Positions 36,144 to 44,064 of a stretch of 64,000 bases of DNA are shown here, piece after piece (position 1 is the first letter of the stretch; each line of letters begins with the position of its first letter). The position numbers and the translations under genes are program-made. The notes below the pieces were generated by a model. It did no database searches and was not told where the DNA came from. It saw only the letters and a program-made list of their open reading frames with translations. Source of the DNA: Phycisphaerales bacterium (GTDB lineage Bacteria > Planctomycetota > Phycisphaerae > UBA1845); contig JACKHH010000001.1 of assembly GCA_020639095.1 (NCBI GenBank), positions 62,001-126,000 on the forward strand. Direction: 5' to 3'.

Positions 36144-37217
36144 ATGACGCAAATACCCAAGTACGAACAGGTGATGTCCGTCATCGAACGCCGCGTTCGA
36201 GAAGGCGACTACCTGCTGCACAGCATTCCCGGCGAGCGCAAGATCGCCGAGGAAACTGGCGTGAGCTACATGACCGCGCGGCGCGCGGTGATCGAACTGC
36301 TCGAAAAGAAAGTTCTCATCCGGCGCGCCAACGGATCACTCGACATCCATCCGACGTACACCGATCGCAAGGAACACGCGAAAGTTGTGCTGCTCTATCC
36401 CGCGTATCCTTCACCGTATCTGGCGCAGTTGCGGCTAATCGTGACTGCCGCGGTCGAGCAACACGGTTTGTCGCTGCGCCCGGTGCAATACGTCCACTGG
36501 GACGATCCGATCGTTGTTGATGCCGTGGCGAACAGCGGCGGCGTGCTGGTCATTCCCAGCGCCGACAGCATTCCCTCGTGGATTCTTTCGCCGATCCGCG
36601 CGAACAAAGTCGTCGTGCTCGACGGCGATTTCAGCCAGCACGATATCCCCTCGATTTGCCTTTTCCCAAACCGGCATATCGAGCAGGTCTTCGCGCATCT
36701 CACGTCGCTCGGCCACCGGCACATCGATTGCGTCAACACGCAACACCGCAATCCCGAAATCGATCGTCGCATCGCGCTCTGGCGCAAGTGGCTCGCCGAG
36801 CACGACACCGTCGGTCAGTTGTGGGACAACCCCGCGCCGTCATTCGCGGACCCCACACCGTATGCGCACGAAATGATGTGCCGTCTGATCGACGAACAGC
36901 GTTCGACCGCGACCGCGTTCGTCTGCACCACCTTCCCGGCAGCCATCGCGACCGTGCGGGCATACTGGGAACGGGGTTGGCAGGTGGGCAAGGACGTCTC
37001 CGTCTGCGCCATGAACGTTGAATACCCAGCCCGCTACTGCTGCCCGTCGATCACCGGCCTCGACATGCCCGATTTGTCCGACGTGCTCGCACGCTGCATC
37101 GACTGGTTCTCAGGCGACAAACCGCGTCACCGCCAGCCCAGATTAGAACCGGCGGAACCGATCTTCCACGTCGGCGAATCTTCAGGCCGCCCGACCGAAT
37201 CGAGCAAACGAAAGTAG
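36144..37217 (+). CDS. GntR-type HTH / LacI-type sensor transcription regulator
   Basis: This protein has 357 residues from ATG at 36144 (MTQIPKYEQVMSVIERR). Residues 1-75 form a GntR winged helix (ERRVREGDYLLHSIPGERKI, GVSYMTARRAVIELLEKKVL). The rest is a periplasmic-binding-like sensor (HAKVVLLYPAYPSPYL, GGVLVIPSADSIPSWILS, NKVVVLDGDF, HIEQVFAHLTSLGH, CAMNVEYPARYCCPSITGL). This AraR-like architecture controls sugar genes in other bacteria. It is divergent to the PEP-CTERM/pseudopilin/surface gene run and would bind the palindrome at 35915-35928. The ligand is unknown, and a sugar is inferred from the family. Confidence 0.88.
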   Translation: MTQIPKYEQVMSVIERRVREGDYLLHSIPGERKIAEETGVSYMTARRAVIELLEKKVLIRRANGSLDIHPTYTDRKEHAKVVLLYPAYPSPYLAQLRLIVTAAVEQHGLSLRPVQYVHWDDPIVVDAVANSGGVLVIPSADSIPSWILSPIRANKVVVLDGDFSQHDIPSICLFPNRHIEQVFAHLTSLGHRHIDCVNTQHRNPEIDRRIALWRKWLAEHDTVGQLWDNPAPSFADPTPYAHEMMCRLIDEQRSTATAFVCTTFPAAIATVRAYWERGWQVGKDVSVCAMNVEYPARYCCPSITGLDMPDLSDVLARCIDWFSGDKPRHRQPRLEPAEPIFHVGESSGRPTESSKRK

Positions 37218-37532
37218 CCCGCGCGTCATCAGGTCCGAAAATACCAACGTGACGAGACCGCTTGAGTAGCGCTGGCACATCCAAGGCGTTCGGCACTGCC
37301 CGAATACCCGTTTCACCCCGGACAAACCCGCGGTTTCAGTCCATCACACATCACCCCCGACAAGACGGGTTAACTCCAACTAAACAGGTGCAGTCGCGCT
37401 TCTAGCCCGTCGATTCGTATGTGTGCCGCCAAAGATTTGCCCACGTATTGTCGACGGACTCTTGGCGGAGAGGGTTCGAACCAGGGGCTGGGATTAGGAA
37501 GCGCACAACACAAGCGCAGAGAGAGCGTCGGG
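37218..37532. other. Non-coding gap upstream of the PilZ-REC gene
   Basis: No gene or convincing promoter/terminator was found in these 315 bases. Confidence 0.3.
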
Positions 37533-38675
37533 ATGCCCGCAGAAACCTCAAGACTCGTACCATCTGTCCGCTTGCGTGACGACGAGATCGATGCACTGCT
37601 GGATGCGCTGGAGGGCCCGCCCGGTGCTGAAGCGAAGCGTGAGGATCGTCGCTACCCCTACCGCATTCGCGGCATGCCCCTGTACGTGCAGCACCCGGGC
37701 GCTCACGCCCCGATCGGCTATCGCGTCCCCACGCGGAACATCAGTGCGGAAGGTTTGTCGTTCCTGCACGGTGGGTTCCTGCACAACGGCACGCGGTGCC
37801 GCGTCCAGTTGCTGACCACCTACGGAACCTGGACGAACGTCGACTGCGCGGTAAGCGGCTGCCGTCACCTGCGCGGCAACGTCCACGAAATCAGCGTCAA
37901 GTTCGAGCGACCGATCGATCCGTCGCAGCACGCCCGCTGCGCGCATCGCATGCAGATTCTGTTGGCTGAGGATGGCAATCTCGTCGCCAAGCTCGCACGC
38001 CACTACTTCGAGCAAATGAATGCGCACGTCACACACGTGCCCGACGGCGCCCAAGCCGTAACGCTCGCCAAGTCGCACGAGTTCGACATCGTGCTCGTTG
38101 ATATTCACATGCCCGTGCTCGACGGGCTGAGCGCAACCAAGCAACTCCGCGAAGGCGGTTACACCGGCTGGATCGTCGCGATGTCCGGCGACGCAACCGA
38201 AGCCACCAAGAACGCGGCCCGCGCAGTTGGCTGCAACCACTTCATGGCCAAACCGTTCAAGAAGGACGATCTCGCGAAACTGCTCGATCTCGTCCGCGAC
38301 GAACCGCTGGTCAGTACGCTGTACGACGATCCCGAGATGCGGCCGCTTATCGACGCATACCTCACGCAACTCGCGACACAGGTTCGATCACTTGAGACCG
38401 CGCTGGCAGGCGAGGACCTGGATGCGATGGCTGCGCTGCTCCGCGACCTGAAGGGCGAGGGCTCAAGCTACGGATTTGAACTGCTCACCCAGAAAGCCGG
38501 CAACATCGCCAACAATCTGGAAGCGGGCAAGTCAATCGCGGATCTCCGTACCGACTTGATCGGGCTGATCAAGCTCTGCCACCTCGCACACGCGTCGGCC
38601 AAACAAGACGGAAGCGCTGCCTCCGCGGACGCGGGTGCATCGAACGCCGCAGCCGATGTGACTGGCAACATATAG
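37533..38675 (+). CDS. PilZ-REC hybrid signalling protein with degenerate HPt-like C-terminus
   Basis: This protein has 380 residues from ATG 37533 (MPAETSRLVPSVRL). A PilZ domain at about 35-135 begins REDRRYPYRIRGMPLYV and has the RxxxR-like entry plus NISAEGLSFLHGG, which suggests c-di-GMP binding. A receiver domain at about 145-265 has the phosphoacceptor Asp in VDIHMPVLDG and the conserved Lys in MAKPFKKDDL. A helical HPt-like segment follows (LLRDLKGEGSSYGFELLTQK). The phospho-His expected before LKG is replaced by Arg, so it is unlikely to transfer phosphate. Confidence 0.88.
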   Translation: MPAETSRLVPSVRLRDDEIDALLDALEGPPGAEAKREDRRYPYRIRGMPLYVQHPGAHAPIGYRVPTRNISAEGLSFLHGGFLHNGTRCRVQLLTTYGTWTNVDCAVSGCRHLRGNVHEISVKFERPIDPSQHARCAHRMQILLAEDGNLVAKLARHYFEQMNAHVTHVPDGAQAVTLAKSHEFDIVLVDIHMPVLDGLSATKQLREGGYTGWIVAMSGDATEATKNAARAVGCNHFMAKPFKKDDLAKLLDLVRDEPLVSTLYDDPEMRPLIDAYLTQLATQVRSLETALAGEDLDAMAALLRDLKGEGSSYGFELLTQKAGNIANNLEAGKSIADLRTDLIGLIKLCHLAHASAKQDGSAASADAGASNAAADVTGNI

Positions 38676-38724
38676 ACCCACGCTGCTGAGAATACGCGGA
38701 GGGGCGAGACGCGCACCGCCTCCA

Positions 38725-38910
38725 CTACTCAGCCGAGTTCCAGACCTGCGCTCCGCCGTCATCATCGAACGCGACGTGAATCACGTTCGCATGACAGCAC
38801 ACCGGGCAGTCCTCGGTGTACGTCTGATTGTTGCCCGCCGACGGATCGAGCGGAATGACAATTTGCTCGCCGCAAACGGCGCAAGTGTACTCGCCTTCGT
38901 CAGCGATCAT
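38725..38910 (-). CDS. CPXCG-motif cysteine-rich small protein
   Basis: This protein has 61 residues. Two zinc-knuckle pairs occur: CAVCG near the N-terminus and CPVCC later. The spacing and the final residues (NVIHVAFDDDGGAQVW) match the small CPXCG-type protein family, whose role is unknown. It overlaps the SDR gene by 4 bases (ATGA), so the two are co-expressed. A zinc-binding accessory factor is a reasonable reading. Confidence 0.8.
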   Translation of the reverse strand: MIADEGEYTCAVCGEQIVIPLDPSAGNNQTYTEDCPVCCHANVIHVAFDDDGGAQVWNSAE

Positions 38911-39782
38911 GAATCCGCCTCCGCAACAAAGCCGGGATGCCGCAACGTCAAATCGAGCAGCGCCTTGATTCGCCCATTCGCAATGCGTTTCCCTCGATCC
39001 CCCGACGCACCCGCAGTCCAGCGTACCGGCGGCAGGTTGGCCGCGCGCAAGATCGGATCAAAAACCACCCGCCGTGTGGTGGGCGTGTCATCCGCAAGAT
39101 TGAGCACGCCATGATGTGGAATTGTGCGCAACCGCGCCAACGCCGCCACAATATCGTCAAGGTGTACCAGGTTGAGATACACCTCGCCGTCGTCGCGTTC
39201 CTGCCCGGCGAAGCGCGCGGCAAACCGCGCAGGCTCGCGCCCTGGACCGTAGATCCCCGCAAGGCGCACGACGCTGATCTGCACCTCCCGACCTTGTTCA
39301 TTTTCCACACCCGCGTCGAGCAATGTCCGCTCCGTCGCCAACAGCACCTTGCCGTTCTCACTATCAGCGCCAGCCGGTGACGTTTCATCAACCCACGAAC
39401 CGTCGCGCTGCGCATACACCGATGTCGACGACGTGTAGATCACGCGCGCTACCGACGAACCCGGCAGCGCCCGTACAAGGTTCTCCGCGGCACGCAAATA
39501 AACGTCGCGATACGCCTGCCCCCCACGCCCAGCCGCTACCGTCAAATACACAACGTCCCGATCGCGAACGATTTCCGCCAAACAATCCGCGTCCGCAACA
39601 TCCAACAAACGCACAGACAATCCCGCGGCTTCAATTTCCGCGACGCGCGCATCGCTCGTCGTGGTCCCCACGACTGAGCAGCCCGCAGCGTGCAATGTTT
39701 TTCCCAATGCGAGCCCGACGTAACCGCAACCCACAAGCGCCACGCGCTGCGCACTGTCTGAATTCGTCTGCGACATCGTCAC
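38907..39782 (-). CDS. NAD(P)-dependent epimerase/dehydratase (extended SDR)
   Basis: This protein has 291 residues. The Rossmann motif GCGYVGLALG follows the first strand, and the active-site segment YTSSTSVYAQRDGSWVDE has the family-typical STSVY. The later VVRLAGIYGPGREP and NLVHLDDIVAAL are extended-SDR patterns of the YeeZ-like group. Substrate is unknown. The Lys that follows the Tyr in classical SDRs is not obvious, so catalysis is uncertain. The start (MTMSQTNSD) has several Met residues, so a few residues may be trimmed. Confidence 0.8.
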   Translation of the reverse strand: MTMSQTNSDSAQRVALVGCGYVGLALGKTLHAAGCSVVGTTTSDARVAEIEAAGLSVRLLDVADADCLAEIVRDRDVVYLTVAAGRGGQAYRDVYLRAAENLVRALPGSSVARVIYTSSTSVYAQRDGSWVDETSPAGADSENGKVLLATERTLLDAGVENEQGREVQISVVRLAGIYGPGREPARFAARFAGQERDDGEVYLNLVHLDDIVAALARLRTIPHHGVLNLADDTPTTRRVVFDPILRAANLPPVRWTAGASGDRGKRIANGRIKALLDLTLRHPGFVAEADS

Positions 39783-40155
39783 CCCTTCAACATCCCGAAC
39801 CCACCTGGGCGAATTCGATTGGCCAGCTCCACAACAGGCACATTTTGCCGCATCGCACCTCCCTGTGAAAAAAACCTTGACGCACGCCTTCCACGCATCC
39901 TAAACTGCAAATGTACGGTAGACGCCCGTCCACCTGCTCTCAAGAAACCACAGGGCGAGAGCAGCCGACGTGATGGTCGCCGCACCACGAAACGCCGCGG
40001 CAATCGGCGACCCGTTGATTGGCAACGGGGCTGGTTCGCATGTCGACGTTTCGAGTGTCACCGTCGACGACGGTCGGCGGAACGGGTCAAGCCCGACGCG
40101 ATCCTCGCCAGGGTGAGCGGTCGGGGAGGTCCGCCCATCAAGAAGGAGGTGATCC

Positions 40156-40191
40156 GTGGAAATTGGTGAATGTACGAGGTGGCTGCTGTAG
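40156..40191 (+). CDS. Putative 11-codon leader peptide
   Basis: GTG start preceded by AAGGAGGTGATCC (40143-40155), a perfect anti-16S ribosome binding site 6 bases before the start. The peptide MEIGECTRWLL is too short for a domain. Its last codons form the 5' arm of the hairpin GGCTGCTG/CAGCAGCC (40181-40188 with 40213-40220), as in translation-coupled leaders. The role is inferred from layout alone. Confidence 0.35.
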   Translation: MEIGECTRWLL

Positions 40192-40458
40192 TCAGCGACC
40201 GTGGCTGCAATGCAGCAGCCCTCATAAGCATGTGGCCCGTCGGCAAGCAAGCCTTGCCGGCGGGCCCGTTCATTTCACGGGGAGCATACACCCCACACAG
40301 AACCGCAAATCACATGCCGCACCGTCAACGCTCGCGCGCGGAGCGTGCAAAACGTAGCGTAAATTAACTTGCATTCGCAGTAGCAGCAGCCACAATAACC
40401 CGCGAAGAGTGGGCTGGGGGATGCTCGCTAGCGCGAGCGTGAAACGAAGTTTCAGAGA

Positions 40459-40494
40459 GAGCGACAAGCCGTCGAGGCTTGCGCTCTTTTTTTT
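40459..40494 (+). terminator. Intrinsic terminator immediately upstream of PEP-CTERM gene 3
   Basis: The arms are GAGCG-A-CAAGCC and GGCTTGCGCTC (11 bp with a bulged A), loop GTCGA, then eight T ending at 40494. The ATG is at 40516, so the gene cannot be reached by upstream transcription unless this hairpin is bypassed. Confidence 0.9.
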
Positions 40495-40515
40495 GTGTTC
40501 ATGGAGGAAAGAAGT

Positions 40516-41079
40516 ATGCGTTTGGGCAAGCTTTTCGTTGTCCCTGCCGTGGCAGCCGCTCTTGGCATCGCCGCCGCCGCGTCGGCACAAACCATCAGCT
40601 TCACGCCGCAGTCGGGTCTGACCGTCGCTCCCGATTCGTCGATCGCGTTCGATCTCGATTTGAACTCGGGCACGTTCTTCGACACCACTGACATTCTCAT
40701 TGGCTTGGTCGGCTCGGGTCCGACGACCGGCGACATCCTCCTGTCCACCTCGACGGACTGGAACACCGAGTTTGGGTCGTCCCCGTCGTACGATGATCTC
40801 GGCAGCCCGTATGATCAGAACGTGCTGCTCAGCGGCTCGAAGTCCGGCGCCATCGGCCCGAACCTCGCACTTGGTGTGTTGACCGTCGATACGACGAACC
40901 TCACGCCCGGTTTCCATACCGTCATCGTACAAGAGGATTCGAGCTACGTCCTCAATAATGGCGAAGGCGGCTCCCCTACTGACCTGACCGGGTCGATCAC
41001 CTTCCAGGTCATTCCCGAGCCCGCCAGCTTGGCGCTGCTCGCGGTCGGTGGCTTGATGACCATGCGCCGCCGTCGCTAA
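40516..41079 (+). CDS. PEP-CTERM sorted exported protein (3)
   Basis: This protein has 187 residues from ATG 40516 with GGAGG 8 bases upstream. The signal peptide is LFVVPAVAAALGIAAAASAQ. A beta-rich core has SIAFDLDLNSGTFFDTTD and GVLTVDTTNLTPGFHTV. The C-terminus IPEPASLALLAVGGLMTMRRRR is a PEP-CTERM signal. It resembles cohesin-like surface proteins in pattern, but no exact domain is recognised. Bidirectional terminator 41126-41155 follows. The only upstream transcription signal close to it is the terminator 22 bases before the ATG. Confidence 0.9.
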   Translation: MRLGKLFVVPAVAAALGIAAAASAQTISFTPQSGLTVAPDSSIAFDLDLNSGTFFDTTDILIGLVGSGPTTGDILLSTSTDWNTEFGSSPSYDDLGSPYDQNVLLSGSKSGAIGPNLALGVLTVDTTNLTPGFHTVIVQEDSSYVLNNGEGGSPTDLTGSITFQVIPEPASLALLAVGGLMTMRRRR

Positions 41080-41125
41080 TGTGCCGTCGCAGCGAACACC
41101 GCGGCGCACACATTCAGAAAACAAT

Positions 41126-41155
41126 AAAACCCCGGACGAATTCGTCCGGGGTTTT
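41126..41155. terminator. Bidirectional intrinsic terminator between convergent genes
   Basis: This perfect 30-base palindrome has flanking A and T runs: AAAACCCCGGACGAA is followed by its reverse complement. It ends PEP-CTERM gene 3 and also the convergent LolA-like gene. Confidence 0.95.
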
Positions 41156-41212
41156 TTATTGTCATCCGTTTCGAGCAACGACGACTCGCGTTCGTCCGCC
41201 ATCGCACACACA

Positions 41213-41971
41213 TCACTCGCCGTTGTCCGGCTCCGTCGTGTCGATGTACTCAACGCCTTCCGGCAGCAGGAAATCGAAGAAGTCGGGATCAAGTTCGACG
41301 TCGAGCTTATGATCAAGATAGTGTACCGTCTGAATCTCACCGCCGGTGGCGTCGTAGAGAATCTGCGTATTCATCACACCGGTGTCGCGATCGACGTGTA
41401 CCTCAACCATGTCTGCCGGTGGTGCCGGGTCGCGTAGCTTCACCTTGAGCACGAAGTAATCCAGCGACTCATCCTCCGGCGGCGGCGCGACGGTAAGCGT
41501 GCCGTTCGCCTTGAGTTGCTCGATCAACGCAGCGCCCGCCACACGCTGAGGCCGGGACGGATCAACGCGGTACACCTTCGAGTCCAAGCCCGAGTTGCGC
41601 ACCATGTGCGCCGTCTTGCCATCGCAGATTTCCAGCACGTTGATCGTGTCAACGCGCGTCGCCGCACCACTGCCCAGCGTTGTCGTCGTCGTCGTGTCAC
41701 GCCGGTACTCTTCCTGACCGTCCTTTTTGCGGACCATCACGGTACCGGACAGTTCGACCGTGCGCACCGCGTTCGGCGTACGAATCAGCGAATGCACGCG
41801 CAGTTTGAGCGTGTTGTGCTTGGCCCAGGCTTCGGTGATCTGCTTCTCAACCTCCGCCAGCGACGGACCAGCCTCCGCCTTCTCGGGACTCGGCGACTGC
41901 GCGAAACCGCTTACCGCGCACAACGTCACCACCAGACCAACAATCGTCGAAAACCTATGCGTACGCACCAC
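41213..41971 (-). CDS. Exported LolA-like protein (2)
   Basis: This protein has 252 residues from a GTG start at 41971 with AAGGAG 6 bases upstream. A longer upstream reading has no signal. The signal peptide is RTHRFSTIVGLVVTLCAVSG. The mature protein has LRVHSLIRTPNAVRTVELSGTV, then VDTINVLEICDGKTAHMVR and the C-terminal GVEYIDTTEP; the pattern fits a LolA-like fold. It differs in sequence from the 19543 protein. The partner is unknown. A role in lipid or lipoprotein transport is only by fold. Confidence 0.65.
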   Translation of the reverse strand: MVRTHRFSTIVGLVVTLCAVSGFAQSPSPEKAEAGPSLAEVEKQITEAWAKHNTLKLRVHSLIRTPNAVRTVELSGTVMVRKKDGQEEYRRDTTTTTTLGSGAATRVDTINVLEICDGKTAHMVRNSGLDSKVYRVDPSRPQRVAGAALIEQLKANGTLTVAPPPEDESLDYFVLKVKLRDPAPPADMVEVHVDRDTGVMNTQILYDATGGEIQTVHYLDHKLDVELDPDFFDFLLPEGVEYIDTTEPDNGE

Positions 41972-42183
41972 AATCCGCTCCTTGCGCCTGACTTGCGCAC
42001 CCGAACTCATCCTGCGCGCGATTTACAGATCCCGCCCCTGCATGATAATCCCTGGCTGGGAACGCGTCGAGAATCCGGGGTACTTCAGCCCGCCGCCACA
42101 TGACGCGGACCGCACCGTCGGGTATGCTGCACGCAATCAGCATCTTCCGAGGAATCGGAACAAACGTTACGGGGAAACACCAC

Positions 42184-42957
42184 ATGGCCACAAAACTGGA
42201 GTTGGCGAAGAACTGGCTGCCGCGCTACACCGGCATGCCGCTCGACGATTTTGGCGATCTCGTTCTGCTCACCAATTTTTCCAATTATGTAACAACCTTC
42301 GCCGAGCAGTTTAATTGCAATGTCGAGGGCCGCACCCGACCGATGCAAGCCGCCACCAACAGCGCCGGCCTGACCATTGTCAACTTCGGCATCGGCTCGC
42401 CGAACGCAGCCATCATCATGGACCTGCTCATCGCGCGTCATCCCAAAGGCGTGCTCTTCCTCGGCAAGTGCGGCGGCCTGAAATCATCAAGTGAAATCGG
42501 ACACCTCATCCTCCCCATCGCTGCGATTCGCGGCGAAGGAACTTCGTCGGACTACTTCCCGCCCGAGGTGCCGGCACTGCCGTCCTTCAAGCTGCACAAG
42601 TTCGTCTCGCAGAAGATTGTCGATCGCGGTTTGGAGTATCGCACCGGCGTCGTATACACCACGAACCGCCGCGTCTGGGAGCACGACCGCGCGTTCCTCG
42701 CGCGCTTGCAGGCGATGACCTGCATCGCGATCGACATGGAAACCGCGACCATCTTCATCGTCGGCCACCACAACGAAATCTCGCGCGGCGCGCTGCTGCT
42801 CGTCTCCGACGTGCCCATCACGCCCGACGGCATCAAGACCGAGGAGAGCGACGCACGCGTGACCAGAGAGTGGACAGCCATGCATCTGCAAATCGGCATT
42901 GACGCGATGTCCGACCTGGACAGCGAGGGCGAAGCCATTCGCCATTTCCGTTACTAG
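42184..42957 (+). CDS. amn: AMP nucleosidase (short form)
   Basis: This protein has 257 residues from ATG 42184 (MATKLELAKNWLPRYTG), with GGGGAA upstream. It is a phosphorylase-fold enzyme. GKCGGLKSSSEIGHLILP, then YTTNRRVWEHD and CIAIDMETATIFIVGHHN (purine-binding and catalytic segments), and LLLVSDVPITPDGIKTEESD match AMP nucleosidase of the short form. It cleaves AMP to adenine and ribose 5-phosphate and helps control nucleotide pools. The N-terminal regulatory domain of E. coli Amn is absent. Confidence 0.88.
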   Translation: MATKLELAKNWLPRYTGMPLDDFGDLVLLTNFSNYVTTFAEQFNCNVEGRTRPMQAATNSAGLTIVNFGIGSPNAAIIMDLLIARHPKGVLFLGKCGGLKSSSEIGHLILPIAAIRGEGTSSDYFPPEVPALPSFKLHKFVSQKIVDRGLEYRTGVVYTTNRRVWEHDRAFLARLQAMTCIAIDMETATIFIVGHHNEISRGALLLVSDVPITPDGIKTEESDARVTREWTAMHLQIGIDAMSDLDSEGEAIRHFRY

Positions 42958-42978
42958 GCACCGCTCGGATCACACCAC

Positions 42979-43212
42979 ATGTCGCACGCACGCCACGAAT
43001 GCCCCAAGGTCTACGAACTCGCGCGCCAGTTGGGCGTGACCCCGCACGCGCTGATCGCCATCGCGCGCACGCTCGATATTCCCGTGCAAAACCGTCTCAC
43101 GCGCCTTCAGCCGCACCTCGCCAAACGCCTCGCCGAGCACTGCGCAACGCTCGCCACGGGCGATAAGCCGAAAAACGACAGGCCCCCGCAATCACCGATA
43201 GCCGAAGAATGA
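42979..43212 (+). CDS. Stand-alone IF2 N-terminal-like domain protein
   Basis: This protein has 77 residues. CPKVYELARQLGVTPHALIAIAR followed by DIPVQNRLTRLQPHLAKRLAEH matches the IF2_N module of translation initiation factor 2, which binds the ribosome or other proteins. No other domain is present; the tail is charged and disordered. It starts 22 bases after the amn stop and is probably co-transcribed. The protein may be a regulator that mimics or competes with IF-2. The function is inferred. Confidence 0.75.
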   Translation: MSHARHECPKVYELARQLGVTPHALIAIARTLDIPVQNRLTRLQPHLAKRLAEHCATLATGDKPKNDRPPQSPIAEE

Positions 43213-43252
43213 TATACTGAGGTAGCTTCAACCCGCAGACTTGCTCCGTAGC

Positions 43253-43277
43253 GTGCCACTGCGCTTGAGCAGTGCGG
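43253..43277. repeat. Solo REP palindrome related to the RAYT-flanking copies
   Basis: It matches the RAYT-associated repeat with a few changes: the core is CCACTGCGCTTGAGCAGTGC and it keeps the same GTG flank. It lies between the IF2-like gene and the CAP gene. Confidence 0.7.
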
Positions 43278-43340
43278 AACAAAGCAGGCGCCGCCCGCGT
43301 ACAAACAAGACGCGCCGGTGCAACGCGCACTCTGGAAATA

Positions 43341-43949
43341 ATGAAACGCTATCCGCACAACCTGATCGTCGCACTCGCATTGTCGGCGTACACAGCGCTG
43401 CTCGGCGCGTGCAACATCGCCTTCCCCACCGTGCGCATCCCCACGCGGCCCGACAACTTCGACACGCAGACCGACATCCTCAGCAGCGACTTGCTCGCCA
43501 ACGCCCGCGCCTGCGTCCACCTCGGCGCACCGCGCACCAACGAGCACTACCAGATGCTCGTCCTGCTCAATGACTACCGCGCAGCCAACGGTTTGAATCG
43601 TCTGAGCTACTCCAAGACGCTCGAACAGGCAGCCGATCAATACGCCAACCGCCTCTTCCGCGAGGGCTTCTTCGATCACGTCGCGCCCGACGGAACCGGG
43701 CCCGCCGATCGTGCCATCGCTGCCGGTTTCTGCGACCGCTACGTCGGCGAAAACCTCGCGTACGGTTTGAACCAGGTCACCAGCGCGGGACAGGCCATGC
43801 AGGGCTTCAAGGACAGCCCGCACCACAACGAAAACATGCTCCGCGAACAGTGGGACTACGTCGGCATCGGCTACCTCGAAGTATCCGGATTCCAGGGCAC
43901 CGAATACTGGTGGGTCCAGCTCTTCGGGACCGAGCAGGAAAACAACTGA
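43341..43949 (+). CDS. CAP-domain (SCP-like) lipoprotein
   Basis: This protein has 202 residues from ATG 43341 (MKRYPHNLIVALALSAY). The lipobox is LLGAC at about residues 20-24. The CAP fold is at about 60-200 with MLVLLNDYRAANGLNRLSYS, QAADQYANRL, HVAPDGTGPADRAIAAG and GENLAYG, plus the closing VGIGYLEVSG. Bacterial CAP proteins are secreted, often of unknown substrate. The conserved His residue is in FFDHVAPDG. A longer upstream reading has no signal. Confidence 0.85.
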   Translation: MKRYPHNLIVALALSAYTALLGACNIAFPTVRIPTRPDNFDTQTDILSSDLLANARACVHLGAPRTNEHYQMLVLLNDYRAANGLNRLSYSKTLEQAADQYANRLFREGFFDHVAPDGTGPADRAIAAGFCDRYVGENLAYGLNQVTSAGQAMQGFKDSPHHNENMLREQWDYVGIGYLEVSGFQGTEYWWVQLFGTEQENN

Positions 43950-43996
43950 CCAATTCCGCACTGACAAACGCCGCACTGCGCTCCCGGCCGCGCATG

Positions 43997-44034
43997 AAAA
44001 AACCTCCGTCCGCGGCGCACCGCGCACGGAGGTT
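43997..44034 (-). terminator. Intrinsic terminator of the glutamine synthetase gene
   Basis: On the minus strand AACCTCCGT and ACGGAGGTT arms (9 bp, with inner GC pairs in the loop) are followed by six T. It is located about 30 bases after the stop of the glutamine synthetase gene. Confidence 0.85.
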
Positions 44035-44064
44035 GAAATAGCCTCAGCAGCCTGCCGAATGGCC

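Larger units (their letters stand above)
39783..40515. other. Structured non-coding region upstream of PEP-CTERM gene 3
   Basis: These 733 bases contain a mini-ORF at 40156-40191 with a perfect ribosome binding site. Hairpins are at 40181-40220, 40234-40266 (13 bp with one G-U), 40430-40445 and 40446-40455 (short stems). A strong intrinsic terminator at 40459-40494 sits directly before the PEP-CTERM start. No large protein gene is supported. The series of hairpins ending in a terminator suggests a leader RNA or independent small RNA. Confidence 0.6.

Noticed and set aside
40143..40155. Possible 16S rRNA 3'-end fragment
   Set aside because: The 13-base match is in the ribosome-binding-site sense, before a start codon. 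No other rRNA sequence is near.
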